Of a stretch of 64,000 bases of DNA, positions 8,421-17,295 are shown piece by piece. The position numbers and the translations under genes are program-made. The stretch lies in the NCBI GenBank assembly GCA_030427885.1, contig JAUICM010000007.1, positions 234,336 to 298,335 on the forward strand. Reading direction: 5' to 3'. A model generated the notes under the pieces. That model was given only the letters and a program-made list of their open reading frames with translations, made no database searches and had not been told where the DNA came from. Position 1 is the stretch's first letter. Every line of letters starts with the position of its first letter. Origin of the DNA: Rhodothermia bacterium (GTDB taxonomy: Bacteria; Bacteroidota; Rhodothermia; Balneolales; Balneolaceae).

Positions 8421-9158
8421 TTAAATTTCAGGAAGGAGTTGGTCAAAGAGATATTTAACCTGAAGATCCCCGAAACCATAATGTGGGGTTCGTTTACAGA
8501 ACTCTCTGAACACTGGTCCAAATTCCTCAGTTTTCAGTTCTTCAATGATCTGTTTCAAGATCTTTACAGGGGTATTATTTTCAACCCGGTCAATGTGAGC
8601 TTCAACAGCATTCCGTACAAAAGGAAAGGAGTGAAGCTGTTGAGCCAGCTCATTCATACTTTTTAGATCGTCGTACTGGTAAGCTTTCCATAGATCTGCC
8701 AACAGCTGGATTATCTCTCGATCAACCTGAATTTTGTTGTTCAATAATTCCGGAAGAGTATCAGGTTGAAATCCCCCAAAACCATATTGAGAATGAACGG
8801 GTGGGCGGACCAGGTAAACAGAATGGGAATATTCACTTTTACTCAGCAGGTGACAGACAAACCAGAAATTGACCTGGCAAAACAGATCGTCTTCGAACCA
8901 CAGGTTGATCTCTGATCCCGGGGGTATTTCTAGGATATTATTGAATTCAGGTACCGTTTTATCGAAATACTCACCTGCTACATAACCGGGGTATCTCGTG
9001 CTAATAAACTGATCTCGTATCTGGTACAGTTCTTCCAGGGTTTCTGCTTTAACAGGTCCATCGACGAGTGCTTCTCTGGCTACGATCCGTTCACCTGAAA
9101 CAGAATCAGGTAGTTGCTGAAGCAGGGCGTCACCATTAAGAATATGATAGGTTTTCAT
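8421..9158 (-). CDS. DUF1835 domain-containing protein
   Basis: 245-aa cytoplasmic protein. The N-terminal stretch MKTYHILNGDALLQQLPD followed by RIVAREALVDGPV is the recognisable DUF1835 signature; the middle contains LWFEDDLFCQVNFW. Function of the family is not established. The start codon overlaps the stop of the upstream gene (9155-9158, ATGA), so it is translationally coupled to it, and both sit 3' of the lycopene cyclase gene. Its 3' end abuts the TetR operator region. Confidence 0.75.
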   Translation of the reverse strand: MKTYHILNGDALLQQLPDSVSGERIVAREALVDGPVKAETLEELYQIRDQFISTRYPGYVAGEYFDKTVPEFNNILEIPPGSEINLWFEDDLFCQVNFWFVCHLLSKSEYSHSVYLVRPPVHSQYGFGGFQPDTLPELLNNKIQVDREIIQLLADLWKAYQYDDLKSMNELAQQLHSFPFVRNAVEAHIDRVENNTPVKILKQIIEELKTEEFGPVFREFCKRTPHYGFGDLQVKYLFDQLLPEI

Positions 9159-9799
9159 TTTTTGCGTTCTCCCAGGTATACTATTCCTTTTCTATGCAGG
9201 TAGGATATATATTCTGTGCCTTCGAACTCATAGACAGAACGTTCCGCTGTTTTTTTGAGTTTACGAAAAAACTTCATGTCTGCATGGTAATCTTCTAAAC
9301 TGTAATACATATCCGGATCTGTATCAAAATCTGATTCGGAATAGGTTTCATAATCCTGAACTACATCCCATGTGAATTCATCAGCTTTATTTCCAACGGC
9401 ATTGAAAAATCCTTCTGTGGGCTCTTTATCTCCGAGCTTTTCAGGGAACGTTTTATCATAGAATTTGAGAAAATCGCCGGTCGCACACACTACCTGAGAT
9501 CTTGAGAACCGTTCATGGTAGATCCAAAGCTTCAGGTAGTACGGCTCTCCAAGTGTATCAAGTTGTGCCTTCCATTCATCATGGATCTCAAATAGCCCCT
9601 GTAACATTCTTTTCCTGATCTTACCTCTTGGTTCCGGAATTTCACTGTTCAGGACACTGATGCCGCTCCAGGGGTGAACCCATATTTTAGCATAGTCCCG
9701 CTGACTATCCAGGTTGAGTTTTTTATTCCGTTCGATCCATTCATCCACATCCTTCAGGAGTCTTTTTTGACCCCGGATCTTTTTATAACGCACTGGCAC
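9155..9799 (-). CDS. Conserved hypothetical protein in crtY run
   Basis: 214-aa soluble, charged protein I cannot assign. Visible features: a basic N-terminus (KKIRGQKRLLKDVDEWIERNKK), aromatic-rich core segments (KIWVHPWSG, YYLKLWIYHERFSRSQVV) and an acidic tract around residue 155 (SESDFDTDPDMYY). No signal peptide or membrane segment. It begins 2 bases after the crtY stop and ends overlapped with the DUF1835 start, so the three genes are probably one transcript. Confidence 0.6.
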   Translation of the reverse strand: MPVRYKKIRGQKRLLKDVDEWIERNKKLNLDSQRDYAKIWVHPWSGISVLNSEIPEPRGKIRKRMLQGLFEIHDEWKAQLDTLGEPYYLKLWIYHERFSRSQVVCATGDFLKFYDKTFPEKLGDKEPTEGFFNAVGNKADEFTWDVVQDYETYSESDFDTDPDMYYSLEDYHADMKFFRKLKKTAERSVYEFEGTEYISYLHRKGIVYLGERKK

Positions 9800-9801
9800 T
9801 G

Positions 9802-10971
9802 CTAGCTTTTAATTCTGAGGTTCTTACTAATTGCTTTGAAAAAAGGCGTGTATGGTACACTGTTCATCACTTTCAGATCCTGAAAAACAGAAGTGTCTTC
9901 CGAAAGGAATTCAAATAATTCATCCAGACTGTTGTTTTTGAAAAGCTGTTGAAAAACGCGCAGACTTTCTTTCTGAGAGTTTGAGATGATGTGAAGTAAA
10001 AGCAGATCGTAATACCGGTACCGGAATTTTGAAGGGGGGACCGGTATGGGTTCCTCACCATTAATGATCGAATCGGCCAGCTTACTGGTATATTTCTGAA
10101 TCCTGGTGAATGTATAACCAGTGCTGGGTTTAGTCTGTCCACCCACGGTTCCGATATTCAGAATCTTACTGGTGTAGTAGGGATCAGGTGAACGATCGTC
10201 CATGGGAATTTCGCCATATTCTTTTCTCTTTACTTCATAGTCCTCTTTGTTCAGACCATGTTTCTCCTTCAGGTATGCTCTGATCTTTTTCCGGTACTTC
10301 TTTTTCTTCTTCAGTGGCTTCTTTGAAAAAACAGTGAACTCCACGAGTGCACGATTCTCCTTGTATGGAAGCACATAAATAAAAGCCAGTCCTTTTTTAA
10401 AGTCTTCATCAAAATCCATGATGGTAAATGTTTCCGGATCGAAGACGGGTTTATTTGTCTTGATCTCCATCCCATAGAAATGCTGAATGATCGGATATTT
10501 GAGTTTCTTTTTGTCGAAACCGGAAGGATTGAAAATACTTTGGAAGATGAAATTAGCCAGATAGGTATCACTGTTTTTAGTAACAAGAGCGGCCTTGTTC
10601 TTATTGGACGAAAAATCCAGAATACCTTCTTCAAGGAGTTTGAAGTTGGGATACTTCTTCAGCTCTATCAATACATGTTCTTTAAAATCACTTTCCCTGA
10701 TGCAGTGATAGGTATATTCATTCATATACAGAAAAGCATCGAAATCGAGTGCGCTGAAAAAAGTTTTACGCCACTTTTTATAAATGATCTGGCTGAACGG
10801 GGGAGTTTCCTTGGTCCAGAAGCACCAGGTCTTATTATTGGATGGAGCAAAGCTGGAATCAACGAGTAAAACATCCCCTTTATAACCGCCTTTCGCCAGG
10901 TACCAGGCCAGGCTAAGTCCTGATAGTCCTGCACCCGCAATGATCAAGTCATACTTTTTTACATCAGCCAT
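9802..10971 (-). CDS. crtY: Lycopene beta-cyclase (CrtY type)
   Basis: FAD/NAD(P)H-binding carotenoid cyclase converting linear lycopene ends to beta-rings. The dinucleotide-binding motif IIAGAGLSGLSLAWYL opens the protein, followed by WCFW at about residue 50, QHFYGMEI in the middle, and KPSTGYTFTRIQ near residue 280, all typical of CrtY-type cyclases; 389 aa is normal length. It implies cyclic carotenoids in this organism. No other crt gene is in the window. Transcribed away from the threonine aldolase gene; first gene of a probable three-gene transcript. Confidence 0.88.
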   Translation of the reverse strand: MADVKKYDLIIAGAGLSGLSLAWYLAKGGYKGDVLLVDSSFAPSNNKTWCFWTKETPPFSQIIYKKWRKTFFSALDFDAFLYMNEYTYHCIRESDFKEHVLIELKKYPNFKLLEEGILDFSSNKNKAALVTKNSDTYLANFIFQSIFNPSGFDKKKLKYPIIQHFYGMEIKTNKPVFDPETFTIMDFDEDFKKGLAFIYVLPYKENRALVEFTVFSKKPLKKKKKYRKKIRAYLKEKHGLNKEDYEVKRKEYGEIPMDDRSPDPYYTSKILNIGTVGGQTKPSTGYTFTRIQKYTSKLADSIINGEEPIPVPPSKFRYRYYDLLLLHIISNSQKESLRVFQQLFKNNSLDELFEFLSEDTSVFQDLKVMNSVPYTPFFKAISKNLRIKS

Positions 10972-11068
10972 AAGTGTTTAGTTGAAAGGCGTGTGTATTA
11001 TGCTGATAATCTTTCATGGATTAATGACCTGATAATATTTGAAGAAAACGACAAAGCAAAATCAAAAT

Positions 11069-12088
11069 ATGATTGATCTGAGAAGTGATACAATTACAAG
11101 GCCAACACAAGGAATGCTGGAGGCCATGACCAATGCAGCTGTAGGGGATGATGTGTTCGGAGAAGATCCAACGGTGAATGCGTTCCAGAAAAAAGTTGCT
11201 GAATTATTCGGAAAAGAGGCCGGACTGTTTGTTTCGAGCGGTACTATGGGTAATCAGCTGGGAATAAAAGTACATACCGAGCCGGGCGATGAAGTACTTA
11301 TTGATGAAAAAGGACATGTTTTCAATTACGAAACAGGAGCGGCATCTTTTTTATCTGGAGTGCAGCTTAATCCACTAAAAGGAGAGCGCGGAAAACTGAG
11401 TGTTGATGTTCTGAAGAATAGAGTTCGTGGTTTATATGAATGGGAACCCAGAACGAAAGTGATCTGCATAGAGAACACAACCAACAAGGGGGGTGGGGTG
11501 TGCTATACTGAGCAGGAGTTAAATGGTATATCTGAATTCGCAACAGATCATGAGCTTATCATTCACCTGGATGGTGCAAGGATCTGGAATGCCATCACGG
11601 CCAGTGGAGTTAAGCCGAAATTCTTTGGAGAGATCGCTGAGACCATTTCCGTTTGCTTCAGCAAGGGTTTGGGGGCACCAGTAGGGTCAATGCTGCTCGG
11701 ACCAGAGGAGAAGATCAGGAAGGCCCGCCGGTTACGCAAAATGATGGGAGGAGGAATGCGCCAGATCGGACTTCTTGCAGCTGCCGCTGATTACGCTCTC
11801 GAAAAGCACTGGCCACTGCTGGAAGAAGATCATCGCAGAGCCAAAGCATTTGCACAAACAGTAAGCGAGTGTAGTCAGCTATCCATTGACCTGGATTCAG
11901 TGGAAACCAATATTGTGATCTTTGATGTGAAGGAAGGAGGAGCTCCGGCTGCGTTGGCCAAACTGGCTGATCAGGGAATACACATGGTTCAGTTTGGAGC
12001 GGATACCATACGGGCTACTTTTCACTTTCAGGTGGGGGATGCGGAGTTGGAGAAAGTTATTAAAACTATAAAAAGTTTATTTCGTTGA
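11069..12088 (+). CDS. ltaE: Low-specificity L-threonine aldolase
   Basis: PLP-dependent fold-type I enzyme cleaving L-threonine/allo-threonine to glycine and acetaldehyde. Signatures: IDLRSDTITRPTQGMLEAM at the N-terminus, GDDVFGEDPTVNAFQ, the HLDGARIWNA segment, and the PLP lysine in SVCFSKGLGAPVGS. I use the ATG at 11069 because the family begins with this sequence; an in-frame TTG at 11039 would add ten residues. Very close relatives include beta-eliminating lyases, so exact substrate is inferred. Confidence 0.87.
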   Translation: MIDLRSDTITRPTQGMLEAMTNAAVGDDVFGEDPTVNAFQKKVAELFGKEAGLFVSSGTMGNQLGIKVHTEPGDEVLIDEKGHVFNYETGAASFLSGVQLNPLKGERGKLSVDVLKNRVRGLYEWEPRTKVICIENTTNKGGGVCYTEQELNGISEFATDHELIIHLDGARIWNAITASGVKPKFFGEIAETISVCFSKGLGAPVGSMLLGPEEKIRKARRLRKMMGGGMRQIGLLAAAADYALEKHWPLLEEDHRRAKAFAQTVSECSQLSIDLDSVETNIVIFDVKEGGAPAALAKLADQGIHMVQFGADTIRATFHFQVGDAELEKVIKTIKSLFR

Positions 12089-12401
12089 TCTCAAGGTGCT
12101 TTTTAAATGGCAATAGCAATCAATCATGAGTACTAAAAAAGTTGATGTTGCAAAAAAGCTGAATATTGACAGGCTTATTAGAGAAAAAAAATATTTGGTT
12201 GATTCTGACCCACCAGGTATCGCATGATTCAAATGAATCTGTAAAGACAGATAGAATGCTGTTAAAGCTAGTAGAAAAGGAAAATATTTGATGTTAAATC
12301 TGTTTCCCATAGATATATATAAAACTAATATTTAAAAAAACTATCAAGCTTTCATTCTGAAACACATATATTACCCCGAAATCAAGGTTAAGTATAAGGT
12401 T
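12089..12401. other. 313-bp gap without a supportable gene
   Basis: AT-rich interval between threonine aldolase and the ThuA-like gene. A 33-codon plus-strand frame at 12127-12228 (starting MSTKKVDVAKKL) and a 77-codon minus-strand frame at 12077-12310 are both present, but neither has a ribosome binding site or recognisable similarity, and they overlap each other. It may be a decayed gene. The end of the interval must contain the promoter for the gene at 12402. Confidence 0.4.
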
Positions 12402-14462
12402 ATGAGTGTATCAAAGAAGTTCTGGATCGCCTCTCTTTTTACATTGTTTGTAAGTAATCCCTTACTCGCCCAATCCGGGAAAGTCCTCATGTTCGTTTCC
12501 TATGAGGACACCTACTACTCCGAATACATTGTGATGAAGGAAGCTTTGGAGGCTTCAGGGTATGAAGTGGAAGTACGAAGTGCAGGGCCTGATTCAGCCT
12601 CTGTGTATATGCTGCCCGAGGGAACAGATATCGAAGAAACAGCCAATTCACTTTCCGGAAGCAGTTATGCAGAATTTACCAGCCAGTTTGAAGCTTCATT
12701 CGGGCGACCATGGAATGAAGATCTGAATGAAACGCCAGATTTTATTCCGGTAGATGGCCTGATTCAGGATTTAGAAGACATGGACGGGTACTTCGCTTTG
12801 GTGATCGTAGGAGGGACAGGGGCTATCGACTATCGTTTTGACGATACTTACTCAACTCAGGGAGAAGGAGAGCGACAGCTAAGTGCAGCAACTGTTCAGG
12901 CAGCAGCGGAGAAACTAAACGAACTGGCTAACGAAGCGATCGACAGGAGCATGCTCTTGTTAGCTCAGTGTCATGGAGCCAGTCTGCCGGTTTTCTGGAA
13001 AATACCGGATGATGAAATGAATTCGGGGAGTTCGGTACTGAAAGGAGAATACGCAACAGGATTTCCGGAAGAGGAAACATTCACAATTCTGGAGGAATTT
13101 GAAGTAAACTATCTTCCCGTAACTGGGGTAGTGATATCAGATCCAAATGAGGTATATCAAAACGGAGAGCCCACAAACAAGATTATTACTACCCGTGATT
13201 GGTATCCCCAGACAGTGATCCATGCCGCGAAAGCATTCAGGAATATTTATGAAACAATAGTAATTACTGAACTTCCGGTTGAAGTATTAATTATTCACGG
13301 TGGAGCTATAAATCCAGAGAATTGTTCTGCAGGCAACAGAGTGAATGACGTGCCCTGTAATTATGGGACAGGAGATGATTTACCTGCTGATTATACAACG
13401 ATCGCAGGAATGCTGGGAGCGGAGTATTCTGATGATGGGTTCATTTTTGATGTGGATGATGTCAATTTAACGAGTGAAAGTCTTCCTGTATCCACTTCAG
13501 ATTGGGCGTCATATTTTGGTTCTCATGATGTATTGATTTTCTTTAAACACTGGTCTACCGGTTTATCGGATGAGATTCAGAATGCAATGGTTGTATTTGC
13601 AGATAATGGGGGAGGAGTGCTTGGAATTCATCACAGTATGTATAATGATATTGACGGCCCCCGGAATAAAGATATTCTGGCTGATGAACTCTTTGGTGCG
13701 GAATCACCGGCATCAGGCTGGTCTGCAAACCTGACAAACTATGATCTGTTAGTTACCAACCAGGGGCATTTCATAACCACGTATAACATTAACTTTGAGG
13801 AAGCAACATCCACACCAACCACCTGGAATGAAAACCCTCTTCCGGATGGTAGCAATCCAAGTTTTTCTCACTACCCAAGCTTCCAGATCTACGATGAGAT
13901 CTATAACAATATGAGTTTTGTGGAAGGGGTTGAGTTTGGTGAGGAAGTGGGACAGATCACACCTATTCTGTCTAATGGCCAAAGTCCATCCGGGCAAGTT
14001 CATACTTCAGGTTTTGTACGCCGGTTCAATCCCTCCGATGATGCGAGTGAAGGAAGAGTAGCTTATTTCGAACCTGGTGAGAGAAGGGAAAGTTTTGAAG
14101 AAGGGTATCCATATACTCAGATCATACGAAACGCTGTGGTCTGGACAGCTAATATGCCACCATGGCCACTGGCGATTGAAGAAGTATCAGACAACCCGTA
14201 TGGGTTTTCAATTGAAGGATTCTATCCAAACCCTTTCAACCCAAATGGAAAGGTAGAATTTACCCTTAGACAACCGGGAGAGGTACAGGCATATCTTTAC
14301 AATACAATGGGACAAAAAGTAACGGAAATCTATTCCGGCATGATGAATTCTGGAAAACATCTAATGAATGTAGATGGAACGAACCTGTCCAGTGGAATCT
14401 ATCTTCTTCAGATCCGGTATATGAATCAGGTTCAGTTTGTAAAGATCAGTCTGATCAAATGA
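12402..14462 (+). CDS. Secreted DJ-1/PfpI-like plus ThuA-like protein with T9SS sorting domain
   Basis: Signal peptide (1-24, cleaving after LLAQ). Residues about 28-290 look like a class I glutamine-amidotransferase/DJ-1-like domain: KVLMFVSYEDTYYSEYIVM, then LLLAQCHGAS, where the Cys sits at a nucleophile-elbow position. Residues about 300-590 resemble ThuA: VEVLIIHGGA, DVLIFFKHW, GGGVLGIHHSMYND. The C-terminus (about 610-686) is a type IX secretion type A domain: FYPNPFNPNG at its start and SSGIYLLQI near the end. Export to the surface or medium is therefore likely. Substrate unknown. Its stop is directly back to back with the GMC oxidoreductase stop (TGATCA at 14460-14465). Confidence 0.75.
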   Translation: MSVSKKFWIASLFTLFVSNPLLAQSGKVLMFVSYEDTYYSEYIVMKEALEASGYEVEVRSAGPDSASVYMLPEGTDIEETANSLSGSSYAEFTSQFEASFGRPWNEDLNETPDFIPVDGLIQDLEDMDGYFALVIVGGTGAIDYRFDDTYSTQGEGERQLSAATVQAAAEKLNELANEAIDRSMLLLAQCHGASLPVFWKIPDDEMNSGSSVLKGEYATGFPEEETFTILEEFEVNYLPVTGVVISDPNEVYQNGEPTNKIITTRDWYPQTVIHAAKAFRNIYETIVITELPVEVLIIHGGAINPENCSAGNRVNDVPCNYGTGDDLPADYTTIAGMLGAEYSDDGFIFDVDDVNLTSESLPVSTSDWASYFGSHDVLIFFKHWSTGLSDEIQNAMVVFADNGGGVLGIHHSMYNDIDGPRNKDILADELFGAESPASGWSANLTNYDLLVTNQGHFITTYNINFEEATSTPTTWNENPLPDGSNPSFSHYPSFQIYDEIYNNMSFVEGVEFGEEVGQITPILSNGQSPSGQVHTSGFVRRFNPSDDASEGRVAYFEPGERRESFEEGYPYTQIIRNAVVWTANMPPWPLAIEEVSDNPYGFSIEGFYPNPFNPNGKVEFTLRQPGEVQAYLYNTMGQKVTEIYSGMMNSGKHLMNVDGTNLSSGIYLLQIRYMNQVQFVKISLIK

Positions 14463-16175
14463 TCAAAGCTTTCCTGCTTTGACTTGTTTGTCTGCATAAT
14501 CAACTGCACGGGCTGTAAGCGCCATATAAGTGATACTTGGATTCTGAGTTCCGGCGCTGGTCATGCACGCACCGTCAGTCACAAATACATTGGGTACGTT
14601 ATGGATCTGATTCCATTTGTTCAGTACGCTGTTTTGGTCATTATGGCCCATGCGGGCAGTTCCCATTTCGTGGATACAGGCACCAGGTGCTGTTTCTGAG
14701 TTATAAGAGCTGATATTCTCACATCCTGCTGCTTCCAGCATTTCAACGGCACAACGAACACCATCTTCACGGAGCTTCTTCTCATTCTCACGAAGCTGGG
14801 CATCAAAGGTGATGATTGGCATGCCGTGTTTGTCGCGCTTATTAAAGTTGAGCTCCATTTTATTGTCATGGTACGGTAGCATCTCACCAAAACAGGAGAT
14901 ACCAAACGACCAGGGACCCGGTTTAAAGATCTCATCCTTGAGATCAACCCCCAGAACTCCTGCCGGAACATTCTGTGAACGGGTTGCTCCGCCCTGATAC
15001 CCAAAACCACGGAGGTAATCTTTTTGTTTAGTCTCTTCATCGATATTACGGAAGCGTGGAATGTAAATTCCACCCGGTTTGCGGCCGTAGTAGTATTCAT
15101 CTTCAAAGCCGGGAAGTGAACCACTTGCACCCATACCGTAATGGTGATCCATCAAATTGTGGCCCAGTTCTCCACTTTCATTTCCGAGTCCGGTTGGGAA
15201 AGCATCAGAACGGCTATTCAATAAAATAGCTGTAGTTCCGATGGTACTTGCATTGCAGAACACTATGCGGGAGAAAAATTCCATTTCCTCACCTGTATTA
15301 GAATCTTTGACCCGAACTCCGGTAGCCTTACCTGTTGAGGCATCATAAACGATCTCACTTACAATACTGTCAGGTCTGATCGTAAGGTTGCCCGTTTCCT
15401 CGGCAACCACTAGAGTAGATGAAAGGCTGCAAAATGGTGCACCATACGGACATCCACGCCAGCAACGATCTCTGGCTACACATTGGCCTCTGGTTCCTTT
15501 ATGAACTTCAGGATCGTATTCACTCAGGTTGGCGACCCGGCCAGGAGTGAGTATCCGTTCCGGGTATTTTTCCCGGATCTTTTCTCGGACATGCTCTTCC
15601 ACACAATTCAAAGGAAAAGGTTTTAAGAATTTTCCATCGGGGACCTGTTTCAGACCTTCGGCCTGTCCGGCCACACCAACGAATGTTTCCACATAATCAT
15701 ACCATGGTTCGATATCTTTGTACCGGATAGGCCAGTCGGTGGCAATGCCTTCTTTCAGATTGGCTTCAAAGTCTATATCACTCCAGCGATAACAATGGCG
15801 GCCCCACATGATCGAGCGTCCACCTACATGATGGCCCCGTATCCAGTCAAAACGTTTCTTTTCGTCATACGGATATTCGTCATCCTTATTGATCCAGTGT
15901 TTGTTATCCTCATTAACCCACCAATTCAAACGGTTTTGTTTGAAATAATGCAGTGCGATTTCCTCTGCACTTACACGGCCATGATTCTTGAGGTCCCATG
16001 GATCAAGATGGGCAGTTGGGTATTCTCCATGCTTCACCATTCTGCCTCGTTCAAGGACGAGTGTTTTATATCCTTTGGAAGTGAGTTCCATGGCAGCATA
16101 ACCACCACTGATGCCTGATCCGACTACGATCGCATCGTACGTATTTGCCTGTGTTGCTTTGATATTCAAATTCAT
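14463..16175 (-). CDS. GMC-family FAD oxidoreductase (sugar/alcohol dehydrogenase large subunit)
   Basis: FAD-dependent dehydrogenase subunit of the gluconate/glucoside dehydrogenase type. FAD fold: YDAIVVGSGISGGYAAMEL at the N-terminus; GGRSIMWGRH near residue 120; a Cys-rich stretch (CVARDRCWRGCPYGAPFC) near residue 235-255; the GMC C-terminal domain carries HEMGTARMG and NPSITYMALTARA. I start it at the ATG at 16175, which overlaps the stop of the Tat-signal subunit gene by 4 bases; an upstream ATG at 16217 lies within that gene. It has no signal of its own and is presumably exported with the small subunit. No cytochrome c subunit is adjacent. Confidence 0.85.
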   Translation of the reverse strand: MNLNIKATQANTYDAIVVGSGISGGYAAMELTSKGYKTLVLERGRMVKHGEYPTAHLDPWDLKNHGRVSAEEIALHYFKQNRLNWWVNEDNKHWINKDDEYPYDEKKRFDWIRGHHVGGRSIMWGRHCYRWSDIDFEANLKEGIATDWPIRYKDIEPWYDYVETFVGVAGQAEGLKQVPDGKFLKPFPLNCVEEHVREKIREKYPERILTPGRVANLSEYDPEVHKGTRGQCVARDRCWRGCPYGAPFCSLSSTLVVAEETGNLTIRPDSIVSEIVYDASTGKATGVRVKDSNTGEEMEFFSRIVFCNASTIGTTAILLNSRSDAFPTGLGNESGELGHNLMDHHYGMGASGSLPGFEDEYYYGRKPGGIYIPRFRNIDEETKQKDYLRGFGYQGGATRSQNVPAGVLGVDLKDEIFKPGPWSFGISCFGEMLPYHDNKMELNFNKRDKHGMPIITFDAQLRENEKKLREDGVRCAVEMLEAAGCENISSYNSETAPGACIHEMGTARMGHNDQNSVLNKWNQIHNVPNVFVTDGACMTSAGTQNPSITYMALTARAVDYADKQVKAGKL

Positions 16176-16762
16176 AGTGACCAGGCCTTTCCACCTGTAC
16201 TTTCCACTGTTGCACAAGGATCATAATATCCTGGTACCGGGAGGTAGTTTAAATAGTTTTCTCCGATCTCTTCACTGAGGAGGTAATAAGTGATGATCAG
16301 TTGTTTCATTCTCAGATACTCCAATTTTGCAGAGGAGTTTTTCCCGCCATCCAATTCCTTCAGTGCTTTGAGCTTAGTCTCATTCTCAGCAGAAGAAAAA
16401 GCTCTATTCCCAACTTCCTTATTTAAATGATCCATCAAGGAATTAAAATTTCTCAGGATGTTAGCATGTACATTCTTTGTATACACCTCAAAGATGAAGC
16501 CATCTATGGTTCCCGGAACACCCACTTCTGAAGCGGAAGGGGAGTCTGTTTTTGGAAGTATGGTATCAGCCAGAGCTGTTAGAAATTTAAACTGATCGTT
16601 ATTAAATAGCCGGGGTTTGTAATCAGGGCCAGGATTCAAAAACCTGCTGGCTGTCCCGGAAAGTATGGAAGCTGATAACGGAGAACTTACAGCAGCTCCA
16701 GTGAGCATAGCCACATACTTTAAAGCATCACGTCTATTCATAGGAAATGGTTGGTTGGTCAA
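16172..16762 (-). CDS. Gluconate 2-dehydrogenase subunit 3-like protein with Tat signal
   Basis: Small partner subunit of the GMC dehydrogenase. The twin-arginine-like signal is MNRRDALKYVAMLTGAA (a second in-frame Met 7 codons in), followed by the GLDH3 pattern FKFLTALADTILPKTDSPSASEVGVPGTIDGFI (read in two parts: FLTALADTILPKTDSP and GVPGTIDGFI). Members lack catalytic residues and carry their GMC partner through the Tat pathway. The gene directly precedes and overlaps the large-subunit gene. Confidence 0.82.
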   Translation of the reverse strand: MTNQPFPMNRRDALKYVAMLTGAAVSSPLSASILSGTASRFLNPGPDYKPRLFNNDQFKFLTALADTILPKTDSPSASEVGVPGTIDGFIFEVYTKNVHANILRNFNSLMDHLNKEVGNRAFSSAENETKLKALKELDGGKNSSAKLEYLRMKQLIITYYLLSEEIGENYLNYLPVPGYYDPCATVESTGGKAWSL

Positions 16763-16821
16763 AGATTATAATCAATTCTTTTTAATAACCAAATGAAGGA
16801 CGTGCGACGAAGGTCAATAGT

Positions 16822-16842
16822 CTTTCGTCATTCGGCAATGGT
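16822..16842. repeat. Heptad word repeat next to GNAT 3' end
   Basis: Three successive similar 7-mers, CTTTCGT CATTCGG CAATGGT, lie four bases outside the stop of the GNAT gene. They match the words CAATCGT/CATTCGT found inside dnaG at 51503-51524. One of several short-period intergenic repeats in this window. Confidence 0.45.
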
Positions 16843-16845
16843 GGT

Positions 16846-17295
16846 TCACATAAGTTTCTTTTCGAAGCAAACGCTGTTTTCTATGCCTACATATTGCCCA
16901 TAATTTGGGATTGAAGTGTATCCGTTCTTTTCATAGAGATTTATGGCGTCTGGCATACGTCTTCCTGTTTCCAATACAGAACGGGAATAGCCCAACTCAA
17001 CCGCCCATTTTTCCAGTTCGATTAGTACTTTGGTGGCAATTCCTAAGCCCCGAACATCCGGATCGGTGAACATTCTTTTTATCTCCATGGTCTGGCTGTC
17101 GAATTCTTTGATAGCTCCACATCCTACAGGTCGATCCTGCTCATACGCAATGCTCACGTAGTTCAGCTCGTCGATCTTATTATGCTGGGCGTAAAAGACA
17201 TGCTCATCTCCGTCGATGGCCGCCAGATAAGCATCAAGTTTGGCTACCAGTTTGACGAAATCAGGATTAGAGGAATTGGTACGGGTCAGTTTCAT
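16846..17295 (-). CDS. GNAT family N-acetyltransferase
   Basis: Single GNAT domain of 149 aa. Acetyl-CoA-binding motif A is RMFTDPDVRGLGIATKVLIE, followed by WAVELGYSRSVLETG and the C-terminal YEKNGYTSIPNYGQY. No signal. Its ATG overlaps the stop of the DUF1330 gene (17292-17295), so the two are coupled. Acceptor substrate unknown. Confidence 0.85.
   Translation of the reverse strand: MKLTRTNSSNPDFVKLVAKLDAYLAAIDGDEHVFYAQHNKIDELNYVSIAYEQDRPVGCGAIKEFDSQTMEIKRMFTDPDVRGLGIATKVLIELEKWAVELGYSRSVLETGRRMPDAINLYEKNGYTSIPNYGQYVGIENSVCFEKKLM

Noticed and set aside
8422..8521. N-terminal extension of the TetR regulator to the ATG at 8521
   Set aside because: It would overlap the DUF1835 gene by 100 bases and place the operator inside the coding sequence; the extra residues do not match the family.
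12077..12310. 77-codon minus-strand frame with hydrophobic stretches
   Set aside because: No ribosome binding site, overlaps the end of threonine aldolase, and mirrors a plus-strand lysine-rich frame; the apparent membrane helix is the antisense of AAA-rich DNA.
16175..16217. Upstream ATG of the GMC gene
   Set aside because: Adds 14 residues lying in the GLDH3 gene; the ATG at 16175 gives the usual 4-base overlap and the expected N-terminus.
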